From assembly GCA_018660405.1 (NCBI GenBank), contig JABJKL010000174.1:1-21389 (forward strand): a DNA stretch of 21,389 nucleotides. The letters are read 5' to 3'. Source of the DNA: Pseudomonadota bacterium (GTDB taxonomy: Bacteria; Pseudomonadota; Gammaproteobacteria; Arenicellales; Arenicellaceae). Every line of letters starts with the position of its first letter. The stretch's first letter is position 1. The notes beneath the pieces were generated by a model, which was not told the origin of the DNA, made no database searches, and worked only from the letters and a program-made list of their open reading frames with translations. This document shows positions 14,406-21,389 of this stretch, one piece after another. Both the position numbers and the translations under genes were made by a program.

Positions 14406-15684
14406 AATTCGCTACACCAGGCTCCTTTTTCGCAAATTCAGTATACGGCCCCAACAGTAAAAAACAGATACAGGCGAAAACCAGCCCACCCATATATACC
14501 GTTAGCAATAACGAAATCGATCCGTTATCAAGGGCATACCCGGTCAAGTAAGCACCTAAACTCTGGCCTAACTGAAAGGCGGCAAAAATCCAGCCAAACA
14601 ATGCACCAAAGTTTTTCATTCCGAAGTATTTGCTGGTGAAGAAACTCAGAATATCGAATTCTGCACCGGTCGCCATGCCAACCAAAAATATAGCAACAAT
14701 GGCATCAAACCCGCTAACGCCCTGAATAAACATAAAATAGCCTATCAGGGGGCCAACGAAGAACATGAGGGCGACATAAGGCGCAAATATCCGGTCCATC
14801 AAGAACCCTGCGAGTACCCGACCAAAGATGACCGCGATTCCCAATACGGAGAGAACCTTTGCGGCCTCAGCAACGGCGACACCACTGACTATAAGTAGTT
14901 GTTTCATGTGGATGGTGACCCCACTCATAGTAATGCCAAGCACAAAAAACGAAACCATCAATAACCAGAACATACGTTTGGAGAATGCTTCTTTAATGCT
15001 GAAGCCGGTCGCCTTTCCAATGTGATCGTGCTCTTCGGGGGACATTTTCCCGGCACCATCCTTTCGCAGGCCCATCTCTGAACTGGAATTCTTCACCAGG
15101 ATGAAACAAACAACACCTGATATAACTATTATGCTGCACCCCAAAGCAATATACGCCCCACGCCATCCGTAGGCGTTCGACACGGCTTCGATGAAAAGGG
15201 GTGCCATAAATGCCCCCAACCCAACGCCAGACAATCCAACACCCAGAGCCAAACCCCGCTTCTTATCGAACCACCCCAACAGAACTTTTGAGTATGATCC
15301 CACACCCGTACCGGCGCCAAGAATTCCCATCAAGCAGATACCGATATAAAAACCCACGATGGATGAGTTCAACATAGACATCGAACAAACTGACAGGCCA
15401 AGTAATAAAATGGATGGCAGCAATACTCGTCGAACGCCATATCTGTCGATTAGCCAACCGACAATTGGAGAGGTGATCACGATGCCCCAACCGAACAGGA
15501 ACATGGCAAAGCCGATTGAAGCAAAGCTCCAGCCAAACTCGTCGTGCAGTAACGGAGCGAATGAGCTGAAACTGAAAACAATCGCCACCGCCCATCCCAT
15601 CGCCGTGCCAACCACACACGCCAAGAGCACGTACCATCCGTAAAAAATGCCTGTATTCCCCCCGTTCGATTCCGCTGATTGCAT
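14404..15684 (-). CDS. MFS transporter (oxalate/formate antiporter- or monocarboxylate-like)
   Basis: Predicted 426-aa inner-membrane transporter with about 12 membrane segments and a short central cytoplasmic loop (about 205-225, KNSSSEMGLRKDGAGK). FYGWYVLLACVVG at the N-terminus and GWLIDRYGVRRVLLP (the MFS loop 2-3 motif) are typical of the branch that carries organic acid anions. TFASKYFG-like sequence near residue 350 (SFFTSKYFGMKNFGALFGW) supports this branch. AGG lies eight bases before the ATG. It is 190 bases downstream of the FAH-family gene on the same strand, so it probably takes up the substrate or an intermediate handled by that enzyme. Confidence 0.87.
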   Translation of the reverse strand: MQSAESNGGNTGIFYGWYVLLACVVGTAMGWAVAIVFSFSSFAPLLHDEFGWSFASIGFAMFLFGWGIVITSPIVGWLIDRYGVRRVLLPSILLLGLSVCSMSMLNSSIVGFYIGICLMGILGAGTGVGSYSKVLLGWFDKKRGLALGVGLSGVGLGAFMAPLFIEAVSNAYGWRGAYIALGCSIIVISGVVCFILVKNSSSEMGLRKDGAGKMSPEEHDHIGKATGFSIKEAFSKRMFWLLMVSFFVLGITMSGVTIHMKQLLIVSGVAVAEAAKVLSVLGIAVIFGRVLAGFLMDRIFAPYVALMFFVGPLIGYFMFIQGVSGFDAIVAIFLVGMATGAEFDILSFFTSKYFGMKNFGALFGWIFAAFQLGQSLGAYLTGYALDNGSISLLLTVYMGGLVFACICFLLLGPYTEFAKKEPGVAN

Positions 15685-15874
15685 CGATATACCTGTTGCT
15701 GCCGTCTTCGCTCAGCCGCCAAAAGGACGAGTTAATCTAGCACCCCAACAACATAGCATTGATGAGATACCAGTACAGTGCATTAATCTACCTTAAGATT
15801 CGCTTAAGAAGTACCTTTGCACTCTCTTAATACTCATAGCGAATATTGAGTGTGGATGGCACAAAGGAATGGGG
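15685..15874. other. Intergenic region with inverted repeats between FAH and MFS genes
   Basis: 190 bases on the transcript path from the FAH gene to the MFS gene. It holds two CTTAAG palindromes 11 bp apart (15792-15797 and 15803-15808) and a 10-bp imperfect stem with a 5-base loop (15826-15850). The stem has no T-run after it on the minus strand, so it is not a classical terminator. The MFS gene may have its own regulated promoter here. Confidence 0.45.
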
Positions 15875-16795
15875 TTACCACTCCTCTATGTAGGTAATCA
15901 GTTCTCCCAACTCTTCGATCTCTATTCGTATCACATCGCCAGGTTTCAGATACACGCCCTTGCCATGCCCCACTCCTGCGGGTGTCCCCGTCGCGATAAT
16001 ATCGCCAGGGTAAAGCGTAACGTGCTTGCTTAAATTTTCTATCTGCTCGGCATAATCAAATATAAGCTGAGAACTGTTGGAATCCTGATGCAAAGCATCA
16101 TTCACCCAAAGCTTGATATCGAGATTGTTTGGATCCTTCACCGCAGATAAAGGTGTTATCCAGGGGCCGGTCGGTGCCGCGCCCATAAAACACTTCTGGC
16201 CAATCCAGTCGAACAGAAATGGAACATCGAACCGCTTCATCAGGTCACGGGCAGACAAATCGTTAAGGATGGTAAAACCCGCCACGTAATTCATCGCGTC
16301 ATCCAAATTAACCTCTCGAGCCTCTTTGCCGATCACAATAGCAATTTCGGCCTCCCAGTCGAGCTGCTTTGTAAACTCAGGAATAGCCACTGTTGTTTTT
16401 GTAGGAACCATTGTCGGTTGAGGTGGTTTCATGAAGAAAAAAGGACTCATTTCGTCCTTATTCGGCTTTTTACCCGTCATCTCCTCAAGATGATCTATAT
16501 AGTTTGCTCCGGCGCAGTAAAGTGCCTGTGGGTATCGAACAGGTATATCCAATTTAACTTCGTCGAGAGCAATCCCTTGCGCAGCTGAATCGTCAATCTC
16601 TGCGGCAATTCGCAAAAGGATCGGGGCACATTGTTCCCACGAGTTCAGGATTTCGAGTAAAGACGACGTGGGAAGTTTTGGAATCGAAAAGTTCTTGCTG
16701 TTTTCGGCCAGACTATACACCTGACCGTTGACCAAAATACCGGGACAAACCTGTCCGTCTCCAATTATAAAATTGAGCAAATGATACTGGGTCAT
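15875..16795 (-). CDS. Fumarylacetoacetate hydrolase (FAH) family protein
   Basis: Predicted 306-aa metal-dependent enzyme of the FAH fold, whose members hydrolyse or decarboxylate 2-oxo-dienoic acids in aromatic ring-cleavage pathways. YCAGANYIDHLEEM (93-106) and FFMKPPQPTMVPT are the usual substrate-site segments. Divalent metal ligands are predicted at Glu148 and Glu150 (LDWEAEIAIVIG) and Asp179 (LNDLSARDLM). The C-terminus has PGDIIATGTPAGVG (263-276) and LKPGDVIRIEIEELG. It is probably cytoplasmic. GGA lies nine bases before the ATG. A YciI remnant lies 24 bases upstream and the MFS transporter follows. The reaction cannot be specified: fumarylpyruvate hydrolase-like or 2-keto-4-pentenoate hydratase-like are both possible. 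Confidence 0.9.
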   Translation of the reverse strand: MTQYHLLNFIIGDGQVCPGILVNGQVYSLAENSKNFSIPKLPTSSLLEILNSWEQCAPILLRIAAEIDDSAAQGIALDEVKLDIPVRYPQALYCAGANYIDHLEEMTGKKPNKDEMSPFFFMKPPQPTMVPTKTTVAIPEFTKQLDWEAEIAIVIGKEAREVNLDDAMNYVAGFTILNDLSARDLMKRFDVPFLFDWIGQKCFMGAAPTGPWITPLSAVKDPNNLDIKLWVNDALHQDSNSSQLIFDYAEQIENLSKHVTLYPGDIIATGTPAGVGHGKGVYLKPGDVIRIEIEELGELITYIEEW

Positions 16796-16819
16796 TGATA
16801 GTTCCGGAGCCAGTCCGGC

Positions 16820-17059
16820 TCAGTTCAAAAAATGTATCCGGTCAGAAATACCGACAAGCGCATTTGCGCGCCCTTCATTGATCTGCCAGCGTTGTATTTC
16901 ATACGCTACCACACCACAAACAACAAAAGGATCTTGTGCGATAAGACTTTTTACTTTCTCAAAACCTTCACACCTGACCATGGTCATTTCACTAGATCTT
17001 CGCAACAATGTTTTGGTCGTACCGTTTAAATTTGACTTGTTTACAATACCTTGCGGCAA
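16820..17059 (-). pseudogene. YciI-like (YCII-related) domain fragment, 5'-truncated
   Basis: The C-terminal half reads VKSLIAQDPFVVCGVVAYEI, closely resembling the end of YciI-family small alpha-beta barrel proteins (DPF motif, then the last strand). The N-terminal half of the domain, including the family's conserved His, is missing. The longest frame opens only at a TTG (17059) with an in-frame TGA three codons upstream and no ribosome binding site. ATG codons occur inside (MTM, about residue 25). It therefore looks like a decayed remnant, though a short product from an internal start cannot be excluded. It lies 24 bases upstream of the FAH gene; YciI-type proteins do occur in aromatic degradation clusters. 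Confidence 0.5.
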
Positions 17060-17203
17060 CGTCGATCAATCGTGCGGGCCGCACGGAGGAATTATAAATA
17101 TACAGCCACGATCTCCAATACATCACTCAATTCTGTAGTAAAAATTTCAATTTAGCCCAATCGTTTATCCTCCCTTAAAGCAATTGCTTGCAATCGAACC
17201 ACA

Positions 17204-17232
17204 TTGACTGGGTTATCGCGTCCACATATGGT
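17204..17232 (+). promoter_or_regulatory. Predicted sigma70 promoter of the lipoprotein gene
   Basis: TTGACT (17204-17209), 17 bases, TATGGT (17227-17232). The leader would be about 88 bases. A short inverted repeat, TTGTG and CACAA spaced by eight bases (17260-17277), lies just downstream and could be an operator. Confidence 0.35.
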
Positions 17233-17327
17233 AATTTCCAACTCCTCAATACCTAGATATTGTGTCAAATCGCACAACCAGGTGCTTTATACGCTATTTT
17301 TATGCTAGTACGTCTCGAGGACGATAA

Positions 17328-17939
17328 ATGAAAAATGTGCTTTTTTTCGCTCTGCTAAATCTGGCCTTGCTCGCTAGCTGTAACGGTGGCGACGCCGAAT
17401 CCGGCAGTGGCGGCGACGACATGGCCAGCAGCGCGCCTGGCGGTGGCGGCGGGACCAGCAGCCCCGCCACGACGACCAGTTTCGCAGCGGCACTTACGCT
17501 CGATGGTGGTGCTGCGACACGTACCGGTCAGGCCCAATACCGCTGTTGGTCAAGTGGTTGTTGGGAGGTGGTCTGGTGCGGTCATGCCATTTGTGATGGT
17601 TCATGGACCTGGAACGATTTTCCGCACAGCGGTCAATTTTCTTTTGTCTGGGAAGGAGTCAATGAAAAATGTGCTGGCTCACCGCCCTATCAGTTCCGTA
17701 TCAATGGAGAGACAGTACAGTCGGGGGAAATAGCACAGTGGGGTTCTTGTTCTGAGTGCCCGGACTCCTCGGGTAACTTTTCCCAAATTTTTACCAATTA
17801 TAATTTGGGCAGTTACGCGCTAACCAAAGGAGATACGATTACTTTGTGGGCACAAACAGAGTTTTCATGTGGGATAAATGGCGCGGGCGCCTACGCCGCC
17901 CACAACAGAATATCGGTGAGTGGTACGGCAACCGAGTAA
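17328..17939 (+). CDS. Unrecognised Cys/Trp-rich lipoprotein
   Basis: 203-aa protein with a lipoprotein signal: hydrophobic stretch FFALLNLALL and lipobox LASC with Cys18. A Gly/Ser/Asp-rich flexible linker follows (about 19-50). The rest (about 51-203) is a compact domain with eight Cys (73, 78, 84, 89, 115, 141, 144, 181) and many Trp, including CWSSGCWEVVWCGHAICDGS. The C-terminus, GDTITLWAQTEF and NRISVSGTATE, looks like beta-sandwich strands. Even Cys number and export suggest four disulfides. I do not recognise the family; carbohydrate binding or surface adhesion is a guess from the Trp-rich beta style only. GAGGA lies seven bases before the ATG. It converges on hydroxylase 2. Confidence 0.75.
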   Translation: MKNVLFFALLNLALLASCNGGDAESGSGGDDMASSAPGGGGGTSSPATTTSFAAALTLDGGAATRTGQAQYRCWSSGCWEVVWCGHAICDGSWTWNDFPHSGQFSFVWEGVNEKCAGSPPYQFRINGETVQSGEIAQWGSCSECPDSSGNFSQIFTNYNLGSYALTKGDTITLWAQTEFSCGINGAGAYAAHNRISVSGTATE

Positions 17940-17978
17940 CGGACGAAACCGCCCGATTTTTCAATCTGTTCGGTAAAA

Positions 17979-18017
17979 CGTGATTAGGAATTATCCAGGC
18001 GGAAGTTCCTGATCACG
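17979..18017 (-). terminator. Rho-independent terminator of molybdenum hydroxylase 2 operon
   Basis: On the minus strand CGTGATCAGGAA, a 15-base loop, then TTCCTAATCACG and TTTT. The 12-bp stem has a single G-T pair. The left arm includes the stop codon of the large subunit (18015-18013). On the + strand no T-run follows, so it serves the minus-strand operon. Confidence 0.6.
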
Positions 18018-20355
18018 CAGTAAGCCCTAACTTAATCCGCTCAGGTGTCAATGGCATCTGGCGCGCCCGAAAGCCCGTTGCGTCAAAAACCGCATTGCCA
18101 ATGGCTGCCGCGATGGCTACATGTGCCGGTTCGCCAGCACCACCCGGCGCTTCATCCGGTCGGTTAATCAGGACGATATCAATGGCTTCCGGTACTTCCA
18201 TTGAATCGAGAATTGGGTAGCTGTTCCAGTCAAGACTGCGAACATTTTCCTGATCAAACAATACCTCCTCCCAAAGGGCGCGGCTTGCGCCCTGAACAAC
18301 ATTGCCTTCCAAAGTTCCGCGCAAACCCAGAGGATTTATTATAAGGCCACAATCGTGGGCCACGACAAAACGCCGCGGCCATATCCGGCCGGTGGTGCGA
18401 TCAACTTCAACTTCGCAGACCGTGGCAACATAGGTGCCATAACCACCAAACAGGGCGACCCCGCGGCCTCGGGCTATATTGTCGGAATCATTATTATCAG
18501 TGGCTGGAGATGGCCTTGTTTCCCAGTTCGCGGCCTTTGCCACCGCCTCGATAACTTCAATTTCGCGCGGATTTTTTAAGTATTTCAGACGAAAAGCAAT
18601 TGAATCCTGGCCGGTTGCAGCGGCCGCTTCATCAATAAAGCTTTCGTGTGCAAAACTCACCTGCTTTTTCTGCGGCGAGCGCATATGGGCGCACCTGAGC
18701 GGCGATGCCACCTCTTGGAACGCTTCAATTGTTTGAAAATATTCGACCTGGTTTGGAAATTCGTAAGATTCGTCGGGGGTAGCAAAATTATGCTCATCCC
18801 ATTTTTGCCAACCCATTTGCATGCCGGCCAAAGTGTCCCCTGGGTTTGACGGATTGTTTTTGACGTCCCAACCCGAAAAACCTTTGGCATGAAATAGCCA
18901 GGCGCTCAAATCTCCATTCGCATCAACTCCGGCTTTCAATGAAACCACCGCTGCAGGAGCCTTTGGATCCCAGCCATGGCCCTCATGGCGCATCCATTGA
19001 ACGCGAACCGGTTGACCAATTTCGCGGGAAATGATGGCTGCCTCAAACGCAGACTCATCACCATCGCTACGACCATAAGATCCAGGGCCGGGCAACCAGA
19101 TAACATGGACTTGCTCTTGCTCCAGAAGGAGCATCTTGGAGACCCCGGCGCGCACATCGTGCGGTTTTTGCGCATCGGTATAAATAACCACGTTTTCGCC
19201 GCTTGCATCGACGACCGCAACCGAAGGCGCCATCCGCGCATGCGACTGAAATGGTATTTCGTATTCGGCCTCTATGACGCGCGCGGAGTCTGCCAGCGCC
19301 TGGTTAGTCGGACCGAGTTCGTATGCCTTTTGCCCTCTGGGAACATTGTAGTTCTTTCTACCAAATGTCATGGTCTGGCCGTTGGAAACAACCGGCGGCG
19401 CTTGCCGAATATAATCGTAGAGTTGGTCCATGTGCGGAAAGGGTGCCTCAGTTTCCGTCCACTCAACCTCTAGCTGCCGAGCTGCCTTAATCGCACCCCA
19501 TTCGGTATCGGCGACAACCGCCAAAAGATTGCGCTTATGAACGACTCTTGCGCCTGCAATGTCGGCAATCGACTGTGCATCGGCGCTCACTGGCAGGGCG
19601 TTAGCAACCGGCGGACGAATCATCCGCCCATGCACCATGCCGGGCAAAGTAACATGATGACAAAACTCGGTGGTACCGAGAATCTTACCCGGAATATCCT
19701 TGCGCACCACGGATGTTCCCACAACCTTGTAATCCTCAACATTCTTGATTTGAGCGGTGCCAGTGGCTCTCAAGGCATTACCATATTTCTTGTTCCAATC
19801 CAGCCGGGTTCCGAAACCCTCTTCTGAAATGAGTTCCCCGTAGGAAATGCTGGTATCCGAAGAACCCTTGACGAAGATGTTTCCGTCCTCAACATCCAGA
19901 TTCTCTGCGGCTTGCCCAAGGATTTCACTGGCGCGGCCAACCAGTATCTGACGCGCTTCGGCAGCGGCGTTTCTTAACGGTTGGGCACCCCAGCGGCAAG
20001 CCGAGCTGGCGCTTGATCCGCCCTGATCTGGCGTAAGGTTAGTATCGCCCAACACCGTGGTCACCGTGTCGACCGAAACGTCTAATTCTTCAGCGACTAT
20101 CTGCGCCATGGCAGTGCCCACACCCTGAGCCATGTCGGTCTTTCCGAAGAATGCAGTCACTTCACCATTTGCATCAATTGCCAACCAGGCATCCAATCGG
20201 TCGGGGGCTGTGTTTCGCGGCTGGACGGCAGTCTCTGTGCTCGAAGGACGTTCACTCATACATGCGGTAAGAGACCCGGCTGTACTTACGGTTACCAGCA
20301 GGGAAGCGCCACCCTTGAGCAATTCACGTCGATTCATTTGTGGGTTAACTTTCAT
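18013..20355 (-). CDS. Xanthine dehydrogenase family molybdopterin-binding subunit (nicotinate dehydrogenase/IorB-like), Tat lipoprotein
   Basis: Predicted 780-aa Moco subunit. The N-terminus has a Tat motif (NRRELLKGG) and a lipobox-like LTAC, so it is probably a Tat-exported lipoprotein anchored at the membrane. FFGKTDMAQGVGTAMAQIVA and the cofactor motif GPGSYGRSDGDE, followed by RVQWMRHEGHGWDP, place it near nicotinate dehydrogenase subunit B-like proteins, unlike hydroxylase 1. No cytochrome c domain (CxxCH) is fused at the C-terminus, as some NicB proteins have. The active-site Glu is present in GGAGEPAH (residue 742). ATG 20355 is chosen; a GTG at 20364 is also possible. It overlaps the small-subunit gene by 11 bases. 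The substrate is unknown, likely an N-heterocycle or aldehyde. Confidence 0.88.
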   Translation of the reverse strand: MKVNPQMNRRELLKGGASLLVTVSTAGSLTACMSERPSSTETAVQPRNTAPDRLDAWLAIDANGEVTAFFGKTDMAQGVGTAMAQIVAEELDVSVDTVTTVLGDTNLTPDQGGSSASSACRWGAQPLRNAAAEARQILVGRASEILGQAAENLDVEDGNIFVKGSSDTSISYGELISEEGFGTRLDWNKKYGNALRATGTAQIKNVEDYKVVGTSVVRKDIPGKILGTTEFCHHVTLPGMVHGRMIRPPVANALPVSADAQSIADIAGARVVHKRNLLAVVADTEWGAIKAARQLEVEWTETEAPFPHMDQLYDYIRQAPPVVSNGQTMTFGRKNYNVPRGQKAYELGPTNQALADSARVIEAEYEIPFQSHARMAPSVAVVDASGENVVIYTDAQKPHDVRAGVSKMLLLEQEQVHVIWLPGPGSYGRSDGDESAFEAAIISREIGQPVRVQWMRHEGHGWDPKAPAAVVSLKAGVDANGDLSAWLFHAKGFSGWDVKNNPSNPGDTLAGMQMGWQKWDEHNFATPDESYEFPNQVEYFQTIEAFQEVASPLRCAHMRSPQKKQVSFAHESFIDEAAAATGQDSIAFRLKYLKNPREIEVIEAVAKAANWETRPSPATDNNDSDNIARGRGVALFGGYGTYVATVCEVEVDRTTGRIWPRRFVVAHDCGLIINPLGLRGTLEGNVVQGASRALWEEVLFDQENVRSLDWNSYPILDSMEVPEAIDIVLINRPDEAPGGAGEPAHVAIAAAIGNAVFDATGFRARQMPLTPERIKLGLTA

Positions 20356-20824
20356 GATTTTCACTCATCTCATCAGCCGCGCTACGCACTGCACGTAGCA
20401 TCGACATATGTGCACCGCACCGACATTTCAGCCCGGACAGAAATTTTCGAATATCCTGATCGCTGACGTCGGCATCTTGCTCGAGCGCGGCCACGGTGGT
20501 CATGATCCACCCGTTAGTGCAATAACCACACTGCGTTGCCTGCTCCTTGATAAACGCTTTTTGGACCGGATGGGGGTCGCTCTCAGCACCTAAACCATCC
20601 ATTGTTCGTATCGTTTTGCCCTCAGCGACAGCCATTGGAGTCACGCAGGAACGGATCGCCTCACCGTCCATGATTACAGTACAAGCACCACACTGAGCCA
20701 AGCCGCAACCAAACTTCGGCCCCTTTAAGGCAAGATCGCCGCGCAAAGCGTAAAGCAGCGGCATGTCCGGGTCGGCCTGTACCTCTTGCTGCTCACCGTT
20801 AATGTTGAATACAAACCGCGCCAT
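20345..20824 (-). CDS. (2Fe-2S)-binding small subunit of molybdenum hydroxylase 2
   Basis: Predicted 159-aa electron-transfer subunit. The first cluster uses Cys40, Cys45, Cys48 and Cys60 (CGLAQCGACTV and IRSC). The second uses Cys99, Cys102, Cys134 and Cys136 (QCGYCTNGWIM and LKCRCGAHM). A very strong ribosome binding site, GAGGAGGG, lies six bases before the ATG. It has no export signal, so it should be carried out with the Tat-bearing large subunit, whose gene overlaps its 3' end. Electrons probably pass on to a periplasmic cytochrome, since no FAD subunit gene is present. Confidence 0.93.
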   Translation of the reverse strand: MARFVFNINGEQQEVQADPDMPLLYALRGDLALKGPKFGCGLAQCGACTVIMDGEAIRSCVTPMAVAEGKTIRTMDGLGAESDPHPVQKAFIKEQATQCGYCTNGWIMTTVAALEQDADVSDQDIRKFLSGLKCRCGAHMSMLRAVRSAADEMSENHES

Positions 20825-20854
20825 ACTTAACCCTCCTCGGTAAAGTGGTCAAGG

Positions 20855-20883
20855 AGTATAAAGCACATGTTTGGCCAATTGAA
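20855..20883 (-). promoter_or_regulatory. Predicted promoter of molybdenum hydroxylase 2 operon
   Basis: On the minus strand TTCAAT (20883-20878), 17 bases, then TATACT (20860-20855). The -10 matches five of six bases and the -35 is weak, as in an activator-dependent promoter. The transcript start would be near 20848. Confidence 0.35.
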
Positions 20884-20939
20884 ATGCGTTTATCAAAGTG
20901 TTTACATTTAGGCGACTCCTTTGTTAGCCTTAACTCACT

Positions 20940-21389
20940 ATGAAAAATACTCATCCAAAAATCACAAAATTTATCCTTCTATGTCTGTCTTTGCTATGGG
21001 TGGCCTGGGCGGGTGCGCAGACCACGCCCGAAGCCCAGAACATGGAGCTCGTGGCTCACCATCCGTTGGATGGACGCCCGTCTTATCAGCCCATGCCGCA
21101 TCGTTATGGCGATCGTTGGATTCTTTTCACGGGCCACCACGCGGGCGAGGCCATCAACTCACTAAATGGTGAACTCGAAGGCAATGGCACCTCGGTCCTT
21201 GATGTTACAGACCCGAGCAACCCGGTCTATCTCGCCCACATCCCAGCTCCACCCTGGCAAGCCGAAGGATCATTGTCTTTAGGCACGGGTGCGCAGCACG
21301 AGCAGATCTGCAATAGCGAGGATCTGCCTGGCGGTACAGCGGGTCGTGTTTATATGATGCGTTCTCTAGGCAACATTGCGCACGAGGTC
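20940..21389 (+). CDS. Exported LVIVD repeat-type protein (partial, 3' end outside window)
   Basis: An open frame from ATG 20940 to the window end, 150 codons. An in-frame TAA at 20931 fixes this start, although no clear ribosome binding site is seen. The first 26 residues are a Sec signal peptide (KFILLCLSLLWVAWAGAQ). The mature part has MELVAHHPLDGRPSYQPMPH, GDRWILFTGHHAG, NGTSVLDVTDPSNPVYLAHI and GRVYMMRSLGNIAHEV. This is the beginning of the LVIVD repeat (beta-propeller-like) exported proteins that I associate with proteobacterial catabolic loci and TonB receptors. Function is unknown. It diverges from hydroxylase 2 across 115 bases. Confidence 0.75.
   Translation, partial: MKNTHPKITKFILLCLSLLWVAWAGAQTTPEAQNMELVAHHPLDGRPSYQPMPHRYGDRWILFTGHHAGEAINSLNGELEGNGTSVLDVTDPSNPVYLAHIPAPPWQAEGSLSLGTGAQHEQICNSEDLPGGTAGRVYMMRSLGNIAHEV

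Noticed and set aside
17941..17960. Terminator for the lipoprotein gene at the GCCCGATTTTT stretch
   Set aside because: There is a T-run but no convincing stem before it.
18976..19473. + strand open frame of 165 codons
   Set aside because: Antisense to the second Moco large subunit, with no recognisable motif.
1..21389. CRISPR arrays, insertion sequences, prophage genes
   Set aside because: No regularly spaced repeats, transposase, integrase or phage structural proteins were found in either strand.

Overview
The window looks like a chromosome segment of a gammaproteobacterium, probably marine and aerobic. It opens with the last 43 codons of rpoD in typical gammaproteobacterial form. It also carries a tRNA-Ile2 (CAU) gene, which in E. 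coli (ileX) and relatives lies close downstream of rpoD. Translated proteins are proteobacterial in style: FadB, EtfAB, ETF-QO, SURF1 and several Tat-exported enzymes. No CRISPR array, rRNA, transposase or integrase was seen.

Region 1 (1-9320) is a fatty-acid and respiration block. After rpoD comes a solo fadB-type multifunctional beta-oxidation gene on the + strand. It converges directly on a seven-gene minus-strand run, read from 9320 down to 2313: short-chain fatty acid transporter (AtoE family), PduO-type cobalamin adenosyltransferase, nitroreductase, etfB, etfA, ETF-ubiquinone oxidoreductase and SURF1. The run links acyl uptake to electron delivery into the quinone pool and to terminal oxidase assembly. 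The B12 enzyme hints at propionyl/methylmalonyl-CoA metabolism elsewhere in the genome.

Region 2 (9321-10410) holds the tRNA-Ile2 gene with a good sigma70-type promoter. It is followed by about 640 bases without a convincing complete gene. That stretch has a pair of 11-bp-spaced direct repeats, two coupled coding-like short frames that seem to be cut off, and a tiny minus-strand ORF with a strong ribosome binding site. It looks like a recombination scar at a genomic-island boundary.

Region 3 (10411-21389) is an accessory catabolic cluster. It holds two different two-subunit molybdenum hydroxylases (2Fe-2S subunit plus Tat-exported Moco subunit, no FAD subunit), a Tat-exported aldo/keto reductase homologue, an MFS transporter, a fumarylacetoacetate-hydrolase-family enzyme, a YciI remnant, an unrecognised Cys/Trp-rich lipoprotein, and the start of an exported LVIVD-type protein. 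The likely theme is periplasmic oxidation of an aromatic or heterocyclic compound, uptake, and cytoplasmic cleavage; the substrate cannot be read from sequence. Most striking, the first Moco subunit has His where the active-site Glu is expected, and the aldo/keto reductase has Phe where the catalytic Tyr is expected. These two divergently transcribed neighbours may therefore be an exported pair repurposed away from classical catalysis.
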